Positions 55,101 through 64,000 of a DNA stretch of 64,000 nt are shown piece by piece. The translations under genes and the position numbers were made by a program. Where the stretch lies: the NCBI GenBank assembly GCA_033398695.1, contig CM065818.1:80162092-80226091 (forward strand), written 5' to 3'. Each line of letters begins with the position of its first letter. Within the stretch, counting starts at the first letter, position 1. The DNA comes from Orobanche coerulescens (taxonomy: Eukaryota; Streptophyta; Magnoliopsida; Lamiales; Orobanchaceae). The notes under the pieces were generated by a model. That model ran no database searches. It was given only the letters and a program-made list of their open reading frames with translations, and was not told the DNA's origin.

Positions 55101-56485
55101 CTTTGAAAGATCATTACAATGACGATTTGGACTTCGGGGAAATTTTTAACCGTTGTAAAACAGCCCTGCATTTAGGAATTTGTGTTACAGGATGGCTTTC
55201 TCTTCAAGGGGAATAAATTATGTGTGCCGAGACATACAATTCGGGAATTGCTAGTTCGGGAGGCGCACGGAGGAGGGCTAGCCGGTCACTTCGGCTCGAC
55301 CAAGACTGTAGAAGTGCTAAAAGAACACTTCTTTTGGCCAAAGATGTATGGTGACGTAAGCACAATCGTGAGTAAATGCGTCACTTGTCACATGATGAAA
55401 AGTTCGCTCAAGTCGAGTACATACATGCCGTTGCCGCACTGCTACGACCGTGGGAGGATGTCTCGATGGATTTTATTGTGGCTTTACCTCGTACTCAACG
55501 AGGCAAAGACTCGATCATGGTGGTCGTCGACCGTTTTTCGAAAATGGCTCACTTTATCGCATGCCACAAAACCGATGATGCAAGCAATGTGGCGGACTTG
55601 TACTTCCGGGAAGTAGTTCGTTTACACGGAGTTCCAAAAACTATCGTGTCGGATCGAGATTCCAAATTTTTGAGTTACTTCTGGAATACTTTATGGAGGA
55701 AAGTCGGTACTAAACTCCTATTCAGTACTTCACATCACCCACAAACCGATGGACAGACCGAGGTAACTAATCGAACCTTGGGAGCATTATTGCGAGGGTT
55801 GGTAAATAAAACACAGAAGGATTGGGACGTTAAACTTGCTCATGCGGAATTCGCATACAACCGATCACCCGGTTATGCCACGGCCCATTCACCTTTTGAA
55901 GTAGTATACGGATTAAATCCGCACTTGCCATTGGACTTGATTCCCTTGACGAGCAACGAATTGGTTCACAAAGACGCCGAAGCAAAACTCAAATCAATGA
56001 TGAAGTTACATGAAAAGATACGGGAACGGATTAAAGAAGTGAATGAAATTTACAAACGGAAGTCGAACAAAAATAAAAAAGCGAGGTTATTTGAAGTTGG
56101 CGACTTAGTTTGGATACATTTGAGAAAAGAAAGATTCCCAAGCAAACGGAAGAACAAATTGATGCCGAGAGCCGAGGGTCCGTACAAAATTGTGGAAAAA
56201 GTGAACGACAACGCATACAAAGTCGAACTTCCGGGCGAATACGGAGTACACGCGACTTTCAACGTAGGTGATCTCTCGCCTTACCTTGACGACGATGGCA
56301 TTACGGAATTGAGGTCAATTCCTTTCAAAGAAGGAGGGAATGATACGATATCTAATATTCCAATCGAAGAAGCTCCAATAAAAATCGACGTCCACGACGA
56401 TACGCATGGTCATGCATTATTATACTTGGGAGAAAAGAATATGCGGATTGGAGTTACGTTATTAATCGGAATCGGAGTAACGTAA
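52143..56485 (+). pseudogene. E7 gag-pol, frameshifted but otherwise close to E6
   Basis: ATG 52143. Gag is open to 53111 and includes the full capsid and the CCHC knuckle; a frameshift in the acidic linker near 53070 follows. Protease 53131-53750 is intact ([15 protein letters not shown]). Further shifts come near 53740 (HEFSDVFPEDLP in E6), at the A-run near 53950 (one extra A before RRRI), at the A-run near 54600, near 54700, near 54888 and near 55170. RT core with [10 protein letters not shown] is open. From 55376 to 56485 the integrase core ([24 protein letters not shown]) and tail are in one frame that crosses the PPT and ends 48 codons inside the 3' LTR. Most lesions are in short runs. 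Confidence 0.92.
56327..56340 (+). other. E7 polypurine tract
   Basis: AAAGAAGGAGGGAA before the 3' LTR, inside the open frame [14 protein letters not shown]. Confidence 0.9.
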
Positions 56486-57495
56486 AATTCGACGACGGAA
56501 TCGGTCCGAAAGCATGAAAAATCGGCCAAGGCATGCTTGAAAGGGACCTCACTTGACTTCATATCTTTAACAAGATAATGAAGTTATTCTACTTCCCCAC
56601 CATGATGACAAACGGCCAAAGACATAAGATTTGAAGAAAGACTTTCATGATTCATGTCATTTTCCCTCAAGTCATAATCACCTATATAATTCCAAAGAGA
56701 TTGATATCATACAAAATCCTCATAATCTCTTGGTATCTTCGGCCGATTGGAAGCTTGCAAGAAGGGATGATTTGTGAAGACTTTCATCAAGGATCTTTCA
56801 TGTCACCATCATGAAATAAAGACCAAGATTTCTTCATGTCTCAATCAAACAATAAAATCCAAGATTGCTTGGTATCTCCTTGATATTTTCGGCCGATTAG
56901 GATGTTGCTAGGAAGTTTCGTTTTCTCGTTTTGTTGTATTTTCTTTCGGTTGGAAACTACTATATATGGTAGTGCTCGTTGTATTTGTAACATATCTGGA
57001 ATATTAATAAACCTTGTATTTCTTTGAAATATACGTTGAACGAGTTCAACAAAACTTTAGTTATTATTTCGACGCGTCTCGAATTATAACTTGATCGATT
57101 CTCAATAGGTCTTGAGGAGAGATTATTTTTATCGAGTTATAGGTCTAATTCGTAAAACACATTCAAACCCATACACTATCCTACATCCCGCCGAAAACCG
57201 TATAAATTTCGGCCACCACCTTTATTTTGTCAGACGACGAGTTGTCAGACGAGCGAGTCCCGCATTGCTCAAATTGTCAGACGAGCGAGTCTTGCTGCTC
57301 GGAAGTGCTATATCGACGAGTTGTCATTGCTCGAATCGGCCAGAGCGGCTTGCTTCATTTCGGCCGAAAATCGCTCGCTACCGTACGTGAAAGAGTCTTC
57401 TGCTGTACCGAGAGAGAATTCGTATCATAAGACCGTGATAATCTTCCGTTGTATTTTATACGTTTTACGTACACTTACATACGTAATTCGTATCA
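56341..57495 (+). repeat. E7 3' LTR (type A with U5 insert)
   Basis: 1155 bp. It is nearly identical to the 5' LTR except for a cluster of differences in the U5 insert (about 57230-57300 versus 51834-51900), where GTATCG is repeatedly GTCAGACG. Confidence 0.9.
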
Positions 57496-57500
57496 CTTGA

Positions 57501-58335
57501 AAAGGTCTTTACAAACTTCACGTTCATTTTGAAACTCCCACATGCTAAAGTCCTTTTTCCAAGACAACACCAAACATCACACCTTCCTTGAAGCTTCCTC
57601 ACGCCTAAGTCTAATTTCCAAGCTAGGATGGATTTTCCTTAATCATCAAGTCAACCTTCGGTTGTTCATCCTTTTTATAGAGTATTTCTCTTTTCGAGTT
57701 TTATGATTTAACTCTCATTTTCAGGAAATACGACAAAGACGCCATCATGCCATTATTTAGGTAATATCGGGGGTCTGCCCTCAAGCTTTCTGTTTTTAGC
57801 TATATCTGGGCTGCCCTCAAGCAAAGCTATATCTGGGCTGCCCTCAAGCAAAGCTATATCTGGGCTTAAGATTTGAACAACTGTCGGGCCTTCTTGAATC
57901 TCAAGTAGATCCACCGTCACACAGTCCCTAAACTTAGACATGATTTCCACTTCCAATTCGGGCAGCTTAAGGACGAGCTTGTCTTCTTCTTTTCTTTGGA
58001 CGTGAATTCTTCTAGGTTTGGGGTCTTTATTCAGTGCACTCTAAGCAGCCTCAGTGTGAGGGTCTTCAAGAGAGAATTTGATCGAGGTCATACAATAAAC
58101 TTCTTGAGTAGGAACCGAGTTGTCTTCGTAAGAGTTAGTAACAGATAATAAGGTAACAGGTGAGGAACGTGCATTAAGTTTATTTCGTGAGGAGGTGCTA
58201 GTGTCACTCGTTCTCAATATTACACTCATTTGTTCTCTCAACTTCCTAGCATGTGTACGTGTGATAGGACCAGTGGGGTCCATGACGGTTCCAACCGTTC
58301 ATAACTCTCTTGGTAGCACAACCGTGGTTGTATCA
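57501..58335 (-). repeat. E1 5' LTR, U3 part with coding tail
   Basis: Reading on the minus strand from 58335, the LTR starts TGATACAACC. One frame from 58334 to 57753 (about 194 codons) has only two stops (near 58300 and 58050) and includes GPITRTHARKLREQ near 58275-58234. This matches the tail that would follow the integrase in the missing 3' LTR. A 27-bp repeat sits at 57770-57865. The rest shows no feature I can name. Confidence 0.75.
57770..57865. repeat. 27-bp tandem repeats in E1 U3
   Basis: About three copies of GGGCTGCCCTCAAGCAAAGC plus TATATCT. On the minus strand they encode SPDIALLEG repeats in the LTR-encoded tail, so the unit (9 codons) keeps the frame. Confidence 0.88.
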
Positions 58336-58395
58336 CTTGTAACCATGATGAATTTGAATGTTGAAAGAATAAACTTTGTGTTTTCCTTGGTGAAT
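58336..58395 (+). repeat. LTR scrap between E1 and N4
   Basis: About 60 bp (TTTGAATGTTGAAAG, CTTTGTGTTTTCCTTGGTGA) resembling the R region of type-B/N4 LTRs in plus orientation. Its first five bases CTTGT would be E1's target duplication and its last five TGAAT N4's. Neither partner copy is visible. Confidence 0.5.
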
Positions 58396-59562
58396 TGATA
58401 CGAATTCGCCCGGAAAAGTGAATACGTATCGGTCGGAGTATATGTAAGTGTATGATAGCGGAAGGCTTTTTATGAGTAGGGTGTTTTTAGATGTATTTTG
58501 TGGGAGTAATATCGAATATGACAATGAAAATTCGAACAAATGAAAAATGGAAGTAATATCGGAAAAAGTGATAATATCGATCAAAGTGATTCGACCGAAC
58601 AAGAACAAAGGTTTATCGAATTAGACCTATAATTCGATAAGTGATTTCTTCTCAAGACCTATTGAGAATTAATCGGATTAATACTCGAAAACGCGTCGAA
58701 TAAAAATCAAAGGTTTGATGAAAAGCATTCACCAAGAATAGAAAACACAATGTGTATTCTTATACTTCAACATTCAAATTCATTATTGATAATATTACAA
58801 GACTTATCAAAGCCTATTTATAGAAAAAAACTAAGTCTACCTATAACAATAAAAAAAACAATTCAAAGATTATAAAATCTTTGAATAATCAAAACAAATC
58901 AACATAACACAAATCAAATAATAGGGAGACACAATCCCTCAAATAAGTAAAGAAAGAAAAAGAGGACAAAAATACACAAAAGTATATAAAATAAGAGGGC
59001 TGTCGGCAAGGACTCGATCGTGTCCCGAGACACGGCCGCGGCGCGGTCGACAGGCGCCGGTAGGGACTCGACCGTGTCCGCTTGACACGGTCGCGGCGTG
59101 ACAAGGACGTTCGGCAGTGACTCGACCGTGTCGCCTGGAACACGGTCGGGTGTCGAGACAGTCATTTTCGGCATTTCTGGGCGAGTAGGACTCGATCGTG
59201 TTCGACTGACACGGTCGGGCTGGACGACAGGTGTTTCGGCATTTTCCGAAAGAGTAGGACTCGACCGTGTCGCCTGACACGGTCGGGTTAGGCCGACAGT
59301 GACCTTGGCATTTCCGGACGAGTACGGCACGGGCCGTGTCGGACGACACGGCCGAGTTCGGTCGGTAGTGCTCGGCATTTTCTGGCAGGTGGTGACATTT
59401 TCCGGCAGGTTGGACACGGTCGAGCTCGGCAGCTTGGTCCTTTTACGTCTTGTGTCCGTTTTCTCGCCTAAAAATATCGTCGTACGTGCATGACGCGTTG
59501 TAAGGCCGTTTACGTCGATCCTTGCTCCGTCTTCTTCATTTTGACTAGTCAATTTCGTATCA
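58396..59562 (-). repeat. N4 3' LTR (type-B U3, N-type tail)
   Basis: 1167 bp. The minus strand starts TGATACGAAATTGACTAG and ends CCGGGCGAATTCGTATCA. U3 aligns with E2's LTR (AAGGATCGACGTAAACG versus AAGGATCGATGTAAATG; TTTAGGCGAGAAAACGGACA). The last part matches the N2/N3 LTR tail (ACTCCGACCGATACGTAT). The pol-like frame runs about 216 codons into it. Confidence 0.87.
59015..59410 (-). repeat. Hairpin array in N4 LTR
   Basis: At least six CCGTGTC..GACACGG-type inverted repeats at about 59018, 59072, 59126, 59196, 59264 and 59333 (spacing 54, 54, 70, 68, 69), the same motif and period as in E2's LTR. Confidence 0.85.
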
Positions 59563-59757
59563 TTCCCTCCCCCTTTAAAAGGAATTGACCACAATTCCAT
59601 AATCCCGTCGTTTCCAGATGAAATAATTAATATATTTACCTCAAAAATATCTGCGGTGTGTATCTGGTTCAAAATCTTGAGACGGTAGGTAGTAGGGGGT
59701 CCTAGAGAATTACCAAGAAATAACTATCATTATTAATAAAATAATAATAATTATTCT
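59563..59757 (-). other. N4 PPT, pol-like tail and AT-rich spacer
   Basis: PPT AAAGGGGGAGGGAA (59563-59576, minus). Upstream frame YRLKILNQIHTADIFEVN, then GIMELWSIPFKGGGNDT. Spacer with TAATAATAATTATT, as in N2 and N3. Confidence 0.78.
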
Positions 59758-60725
59758 GTGAGGCAAAACCTTTATCACGATATGAATCATCATATAACCG
59801 GACATCTGAAATGGGAAGCACGACAGTAATAATAAGTCGCTCTTCATCGGATGCCACTTCAAGACCTGGGAAAAATGCTTCGTCGTCGACTTTCATATCA
59901 AAATCTTGGTAAGGCTCAAGATATAGATGTTCCAGAATCATAACATCTTCTTGCTCCGTATCAAGAACCGAAAACACCTCATTGGAGTTTAGACAATGAT
60001 CTTCAAAACAACTTACATCGGGATATGGATCGTCGTCGGACAAAACATCAAAAATGGGAAGCACTGATAATTTCACGTCTGGTTCACCATCAAGAATGGG
60101 AAACACGGGATCAATTACGGACTCCTCTTCGTCAACTAGTTTTGCATCAATAATGGTGATCCTTCATAATCCGGCCAGATTTCCATGACACTAAAAGGCA
60201 AATCGTCTTCTTCGTTGTGTTGCGTCGTTGAAACCTTTGCCTCATCTACTTCATTAAAAATGGTAGTAGGGGCATCGTCTTCATAGAAAAAAGGTTCTGT
60301 TGGAAATTCTTCATTGTGCCGCTCAGTGATGTGGAAAAACCTTAGATCGAAGGTCGATGGCGGGGTGGCGCTGAACTTCCGCAATTTCCGATGTGGTGCC
60401 GTTGGTGGATCATGGCGGTGAGAGTTTGTGGGGATGAATTTCCGAGTAAAGTGTTTTGTGAATTTGTTTCAGTCTCTTAGTTTGGGTTTACCTTGGTGTA
60501 AACGGCTGGTTTCAATTTCTGCCACCAGGTCGAGGTGCGACCACGAAGGCGTTTCGTTGCGAACGAGACTTGACGGTCTACTGGAATTGAATTGTGGTTG
60601 AAAAACTCCTCACAAACGTGGAGCCAATCAATACCTGCTTCTGGATCGGAATGTCCCATGAACTCCGGTACGCTGTGTAATGCGTCGCGTAATATCGCCA
60701 AGAGATAAATATCGTTGAACTCCAT
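59702..60725 (-). pseudogene. N4 gag-like and acidic protein, broken
   Basis: Start 60725 (MEFNDIYLLAILRDALHS), then PEFMGHSDPEAGIDWLHVC, RGRTSTWWQKLKP, stop at 60477-60479. The frame resumes 60384-60136 with [32 protein letters not shown] and WPDYEGSPLL, and again 60106-59702 with MFPILDGEPDVKLSVLPIFD, VFSVLDTEQEDV and YLEPYQDFDMKVDDEAFFP. The order follows N1-N3 but the acidic part is strongly diverged, so the protein architecture is conserved between two N subfamilies. Confidence 0.8.
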
Positions 60726-60831
60726 TTTGTTGAAAGATCAAGAACCTTAACTGAATTAAGAAATTCAGGTGTGGTTTCCGATGACAAGAATCAAGAGATA
60801 TTTTCTTCGACAAGCAATCGTTGAATAATTC

Positions 60832-60863
60832 GCCCAAGGAGATGACCTTGGGCTCCGATACCA
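60832..60863 (-). promoter_or_regulatory. N4 primer-binding site and post-PBS hairpin
   Basis: PBS minus strand TGGTATCGGAGCC (60851-60863). Hairpin GCCCAAGG-6-CCTTGGGC at 60832-60853, same stem as N1-N3. Confidence 0.85.
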
Positions 60864-60867
60864 CTTA

Positions 60868-61507
60868 TGATACGAATTCGCCAGGAAAAGTGAATACGTA
60901 TCGGTCGGAGTATATGTAAGTGTATGATAGCGGAAGGGTTTTTATGAGTAAGGTGTTTTTAGATGTATTTTGTGGGAGTAATATCGAATATGACAATGAA
61001 AATTCGAACAAATAAAAAATGGAAGTAATATCGGAAAAAGTGATAATATCGATCAAAGTGATTCGACCGAACAAGAACAAAGGTTTATCGAATTAGACCT
61101 ATAATTTGATAAGTGATTTCTTCTCAAGACCTATTGAGAAGTAATCGGATTAATACTCGAAAACGCGTCGAATAAAAATCAAAGGTTTGATGAAAAGCAT
61201 TCACCAAGAATAGAAAACATAATGTGTATTCTTATACTTCAACATTCAAATTCATTATTGATAATATTACAAGACTTATCAAAGCCTATTTATAGAAAAA
61301 AAAACTAAGTCTACCTATAACAATAAAAAAAACAATTCAAAGATTATAAAATCTTTGAATAATCAAAACAAATCAACAGAAAATATAAAAAGGGAACACA
61401 AATTAAATAATAGAGAGACACAATCCCTCAAATAAGTAAAGAAAGAAAAAGAGGACAAAAATACACAAAAGTGTATAAAATAAGGGGGTTGCCGGCAGGG
61501 ACTCGAC
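60868..61507 (-). repeat. N4 5' LTR, truncated by E8
   Basis: This matches 58396 onward of the 3' LTR (TGATACGAATTCGCCAGG...) up to GGGACTCGAC, where E8 begins. The five bases before E8 are TCGAC. Confidence 0.87.
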
Positions 61508-62453
61508 TGATACGAATTATGTATAAAGACGGACGTAAATTCGCATGTAATTACAGCGGAAATATTTTTATCCTTACAACACTCGAATATATGTATAACA
61601 CTTGTAAGAATTAACCGAAAGTAGGGCAATTCGGTTTCCGTAAACAAAATAATATTAAAGTAAATTATCAAACTAGACCTCTAGTTTGATAAGGCAATCT
61701 CTCTTCAAGACCTATTGAGAATCGATTAAATTACAACTCGAAGACGCGTTGAATTATAATCAAGGTGTGCTGAAAATCATTCAACAATGAATACATACAA
61801 GTGTATTTCATTTTTTCAAGTTTCAAAGTGATTTTGAAAGGTTGAGGATGAGGCTTATAAATAGCCTTAACAACTACAAACAAGATCAAACAAGATCACA
61901 CAAAAAAACCAAGCACACATTAAACTAATCTATCAACTTTGACAAATATTGAAAACAAAGTCATGCTTGGCTTCTTCCGTTCATTTTCGGCCGTGGGGTA
62001 AGTTGGAAGGAGGTGATAACATCTTTTCCATATGGTATCCTTTTGTGAGACTTTGATAAGGATAGAAAATGAAAGCAACATCTTGGTGTCTTCTTCCTCC
62101 TTTATTTCGGCCGATTTGGTGATTGTGACATGAGCCAAATCTTCTATCTTTGATCTTATTGTGGTGGACTTTGAAAAATGATAGTAAACTTGAAAGTAGT
62201 GGGGACAAAATCCTTCATGAATCTCCCATCACAATCGGCCGAAATCCTCCCCTAATATGACCGATTTTGTATACATGAACATGCATACGTATGCATGTTT
62301 TGATATGTCTAAGTTATCCCGATTCCAATTATTAAGATCGTTCCCATTTCCGCATTTGTTTTCTCATCGAAGTACGTAGGTGTATGTGCATGCAATGTGG
62401 TATCGTAACCTACGTCAATTCTTACTTCATTTGGAGATGTCACAATCGTATCA
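61508..62453 (-). repeat. E8 3' LTR
   Basis: 946 bp. The minus strand starts TGATACGATTGTGACATC. On the plus strand it begins TGATACGAATTATG, the reverse of a type-B-like end. No hairpin array is present. Confidence 0.85.
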
Positions 62454-63921
62454 TCTCCTCCCACTTTGAAAGGAATTGACCTCAATTCAGTGATTCCCTC
62501 GTCGTCAAGGTAAGAAGATAGATCACCCACGTTAAAAGTGGCGTGTACCCCATAATCGCCCGAAAGTTCTACTTTATACGCATTATCGTTCACTTTACCC
62601 ACGATTTTGTAAGGTCCCTCGGCCCTCGGCATAAGTTTGTTCTTGTGTTTTCTAGGAAATCTCTCTTTTCTTAAATGTACCCAAACCAAGTCGCCTACTT
62701 CGAATAGTTTCGGTTTTCTGTGATTGTTGGATTTCCTTTTGTATGCGTCATTCACCTCTTTGATTCGATCATGTATTTGCCCGTGCAACTTGATCATCGA
62801 TTTAAGTTTAGATTCCGCATCTTTGTGTACCAACTCGTCCTTCGGCAACGGAATCAAGTCTGAAGGTATATAAGGATTTAACCCGTAAATGACTTCAAAA
62901 GGAGAATGTGTCGTAGCATGTGTCGGGGATCGATTATAGGCAAATTCTGCATGAGCAAGTTTCATGTCCCAATCTTTTGTGTTTTATTCACAAGTCCTCG
63001 CAACAACGTTCCTAGTGTTCGATTTGTGACTTCGGTTTGACCATCGGTTTGAGGATGGTGCGAAGTGCTATACAAGAGCTTTGTTCCTACCTTCCTCCAT
63101 AATGTATTCCAAAAATAGCTAAGGAATTTCGAATCCCAATCCGAAACAATAGTCTTCGGAACTCTATGTAAACGAACCACCTCTCGGAAGTATAAGTTGG
63201 CCACGTTGCTTGCATCGTCGGTTTTGTGGCAAGCCACAAAATGAGCCATTTTTGAGAACCGATCGACAACCACCATAGTAGCATCTTTACCTCGTTGAGT
63301 ACGGGGTAAAGCGATGATAAAATCCATGGATACATCTTCCCACGGTCTTTCTGGAACCGTTAGAGGCATATACGATCCTGGTTTGAACGAACTCTTTGAG
63401 ATGTGACATGTTACGCATTTACTTAAAACATCGTAAACGTCTTTTAGCATTTTTGGCCAAAAGAAATGTTCTTTTAGTACTTCCAATGTTTTAGCCATGC
63501 CAAAATGACCCGCTAAGCCTCCTCCGTGAGCCTCCCGAACCAATAATTCCCGAACCGCCTGTTTTGGAACACATAGCCTATTCCCTTTAAATAGGAAATC
63601 ATCTTGTAACATGAACTCCCCGAACGGACCAGATTTGCAATGAGTAAAAACTTCTTCAAAATCCGCATCATTTTCATAACACTCCTTCAACATTTCGAAA
63701 CCAAGTAACTGAACCTCCAGAGTAGAAAGTAAAGCATACCTCCTAGATAATGCATCCGCAACGACATTTCTTTTACCGTCTTTGTACTTGGATGAAAAGT
63801 GAAATGATTGTAGGAATTCCACCCACTTGGCATGCCTCAGACTCAGTTTATATTGTCCGTTAATGTACTTCAATGATTCGTGGTCCGAATGTAGAATAAA
63901 ATGCTTCGTCCGTAGGTAATG
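62309..63921 (-). pseudogene. E8 RNase H end and integrase
   Basis: From 63921 down: [19 protein letters not shown] (RNase H), [33 protein letters not shown], then integrase core [24 protein letters not shown] (Trp replaces the usual Arg, catalytic Asp kept) and [12 protein letters not shown] one-base loss at about 62963 (KTQKIGT instead of KTQKDWD) shifts the frame. The rest, [20 protein letters not shown] to FNVGDLSSYLDDEGITELRS, is open and crosses the PPT, ending 48 codons within the LTR. Apart from that shift the visible part is intact. Confidence 0.9.
62454..62467 (-). other. E8 polypurine tract
   Basis: Minus strand AAAGTGGGAGGAGA next to the LTR. Confidence 0.83.
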
Positions 63922-64000
63922 TGATACGATATCAAATATTCCAATCGAAGAAGCTCCAATAAAAATCGACATCCACGACAATTCAAATTCGCATGGCCAT
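63922..64000 (+). repeat. E9: start of a type-A LTR
   Basis: TGATACGATATCAAATATTC and following sequence match the type-A LTR start. It runs off the window. The bases before it, TAATG (63917-63921), would be the left target duplication. Plus orientation. Confidence 0.85.

Larger units (their letters stand above)
50935..57495 (+). mobile_element. E7: type-A Ty3/gypsy element inserted in E1's 5' LTR
   Basis: 6561 bp: 5' LTR 50935-52091 (1157 bp), PBS 52096-52108, damaged gag-pol 52143-56485, PPT 56327-56340, 3' LTR 56341-57495 (1155 bp), TSD CTTGA. The coding sequence is close to E6 and has lost its frame mainly through one-base changes. The LTRs share a U5 insert with E0. Confidence 0.94.
1440..58335 (-). 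mobile_element. E1: oldest Ty3/gypsy (CRM-like) element, broken up by nested insertions
   Basis: E1 is a minus-strand element in two blocks, 45753-58335 and 1440-1865. They join in frame within the integrase (FEIVY then GFNPL) once E2 and one copy of its ATAAA duplication are set aside. Its 5' LTR runs 58335 down to 50104 and is itself split by E7. PBS, gag, protease, RT, RNase H and integrase follow. The 3' LTR is missing because E0 sits at the end of the coding region. E1 has many stops, a frameshift in RT and an altered integrase active site, so it is dead. Its C-terminus carries GPITRTHARKLREQ encoded in the LTR, a tail style I associate with CRM-like chromoviruses. The net 5' LTR is about 1.67 kb. 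Confidence 0.85.
58396..61507 (-). mobile_element. N4: non-autonomous LTR element (minus), 5' LTR interrupted by E8
   Basis: 3' LTR 58396-59562, PPT 59563-59576, internal region to 60867, PBS 60851-60863, 5' LTR from 60868 until E8 at 61508. It has the N-family order: gag start MEFNDIYLLAILRDALHS, half-capsid WLHVCEEFF and TSTWWQKLKP, acidic protein, AT-rich spacer, TADIFE tail, PPT. Its LTR U3 is type B with the 69-bp hairpin array, linking N elements to the E2 family. Confidence 0.87.
61508..63921 (-). mobile_element. E8: Ty3/gypsy element (minus), 3' half visible
   Basis: 3' LTR 61508-62453, PPT 62454-62467, integrase and RNase H end up to 63921, where E9 interrupts. U5 is type-B-like; U3 start is distinct. 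It continues beyond E9, outside the window. Confidence 0.87.

Noticed and set aside
1..64000. Host protein-coding genes
   Set aside because: Every frame over about 100 codons with recognisable content belongs to a retrotransposon, and all gaps are accounted for by LTRs, leaders or spacers.

Overview
The window is a stack of nested plant LTR retrotransposons. I found no host gene, structural RNA gene or CRISPR. The organism is a flowering plant: tRNA-Met-primed Ty3/gypsy elements with 0.86-1.7 kb LTRs, no introns, and stop codons arising at CG and CHG sites. The species cannot be named. Protein style (Retrotrans_gag, one CCHC knuckle, IDGGSC protease, YLDD or YFDD RT, RNase H, D,D35E integrase, a GPY-like C-terminus, a frame running through the polypurine tract into the 3' LTR) fits the CRM-like chromovirus branch. 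That is a family judgement made by eye. CRM elements are often centromeric, so a (peri)centromeric origin is plausible but not shown.

Layout. E1 (minus, 1440-58335 net of insertions) is the oldest frame: integrase tail at 1440-1865, the rest of pol and gag at 45753-49919, PBS at 50090, 5' LTR split over 50104-58335. E2 (plus, 1866-45752, TSD ATAAA) split E1's integrase. E3 (minus, 4536-10446, GATGG) and E4 (plus, 12489-18512, ACTTG) landed in E2's pol. N1 (plus, 19460-45172, AACAG) landed in E2's 3' LTR. Inside N1 sit N2 (20279-28934, TAATT), E5 (29946-35953, CTTGA) and E6 (37766-43898, CCGAT). N3 (22713-26857, TTTTT) sits inside N2. E7 (50935-57495, CTTGA) is in E1's 5' LTR, and the E0 remnant (1-1439) abuts E1's other end. 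At the right edge N4 (minus) is interrupted by E8 (minus), itself interrupted at 63922 by the start of E9.

Two kinds of element live here. E0-E9 are autonomous-type gag-pol elements, of which only E6 (1394 codons, 937-bp LTRs differing at about five sites) looks potentially functional. N1-N4 are non-autonomous: they keep LTRs, PBS, a post-PBS hairpin, the start of gag and the PPT, but replace the rest of gag and all of pol with an acidic, unrecognised protein. N1 carries an apparently unbroken 569-codon version, split only by E5.

N-element leaders match E2, and N4's LTR matches E2's U3, so an E2-like element is the likely parent. The LTRs of N1-N3 are mosaics with an E6-type LTR spliced inside. 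Many single-base indels at short runs suggest that some frameshifts may be consensus errors.
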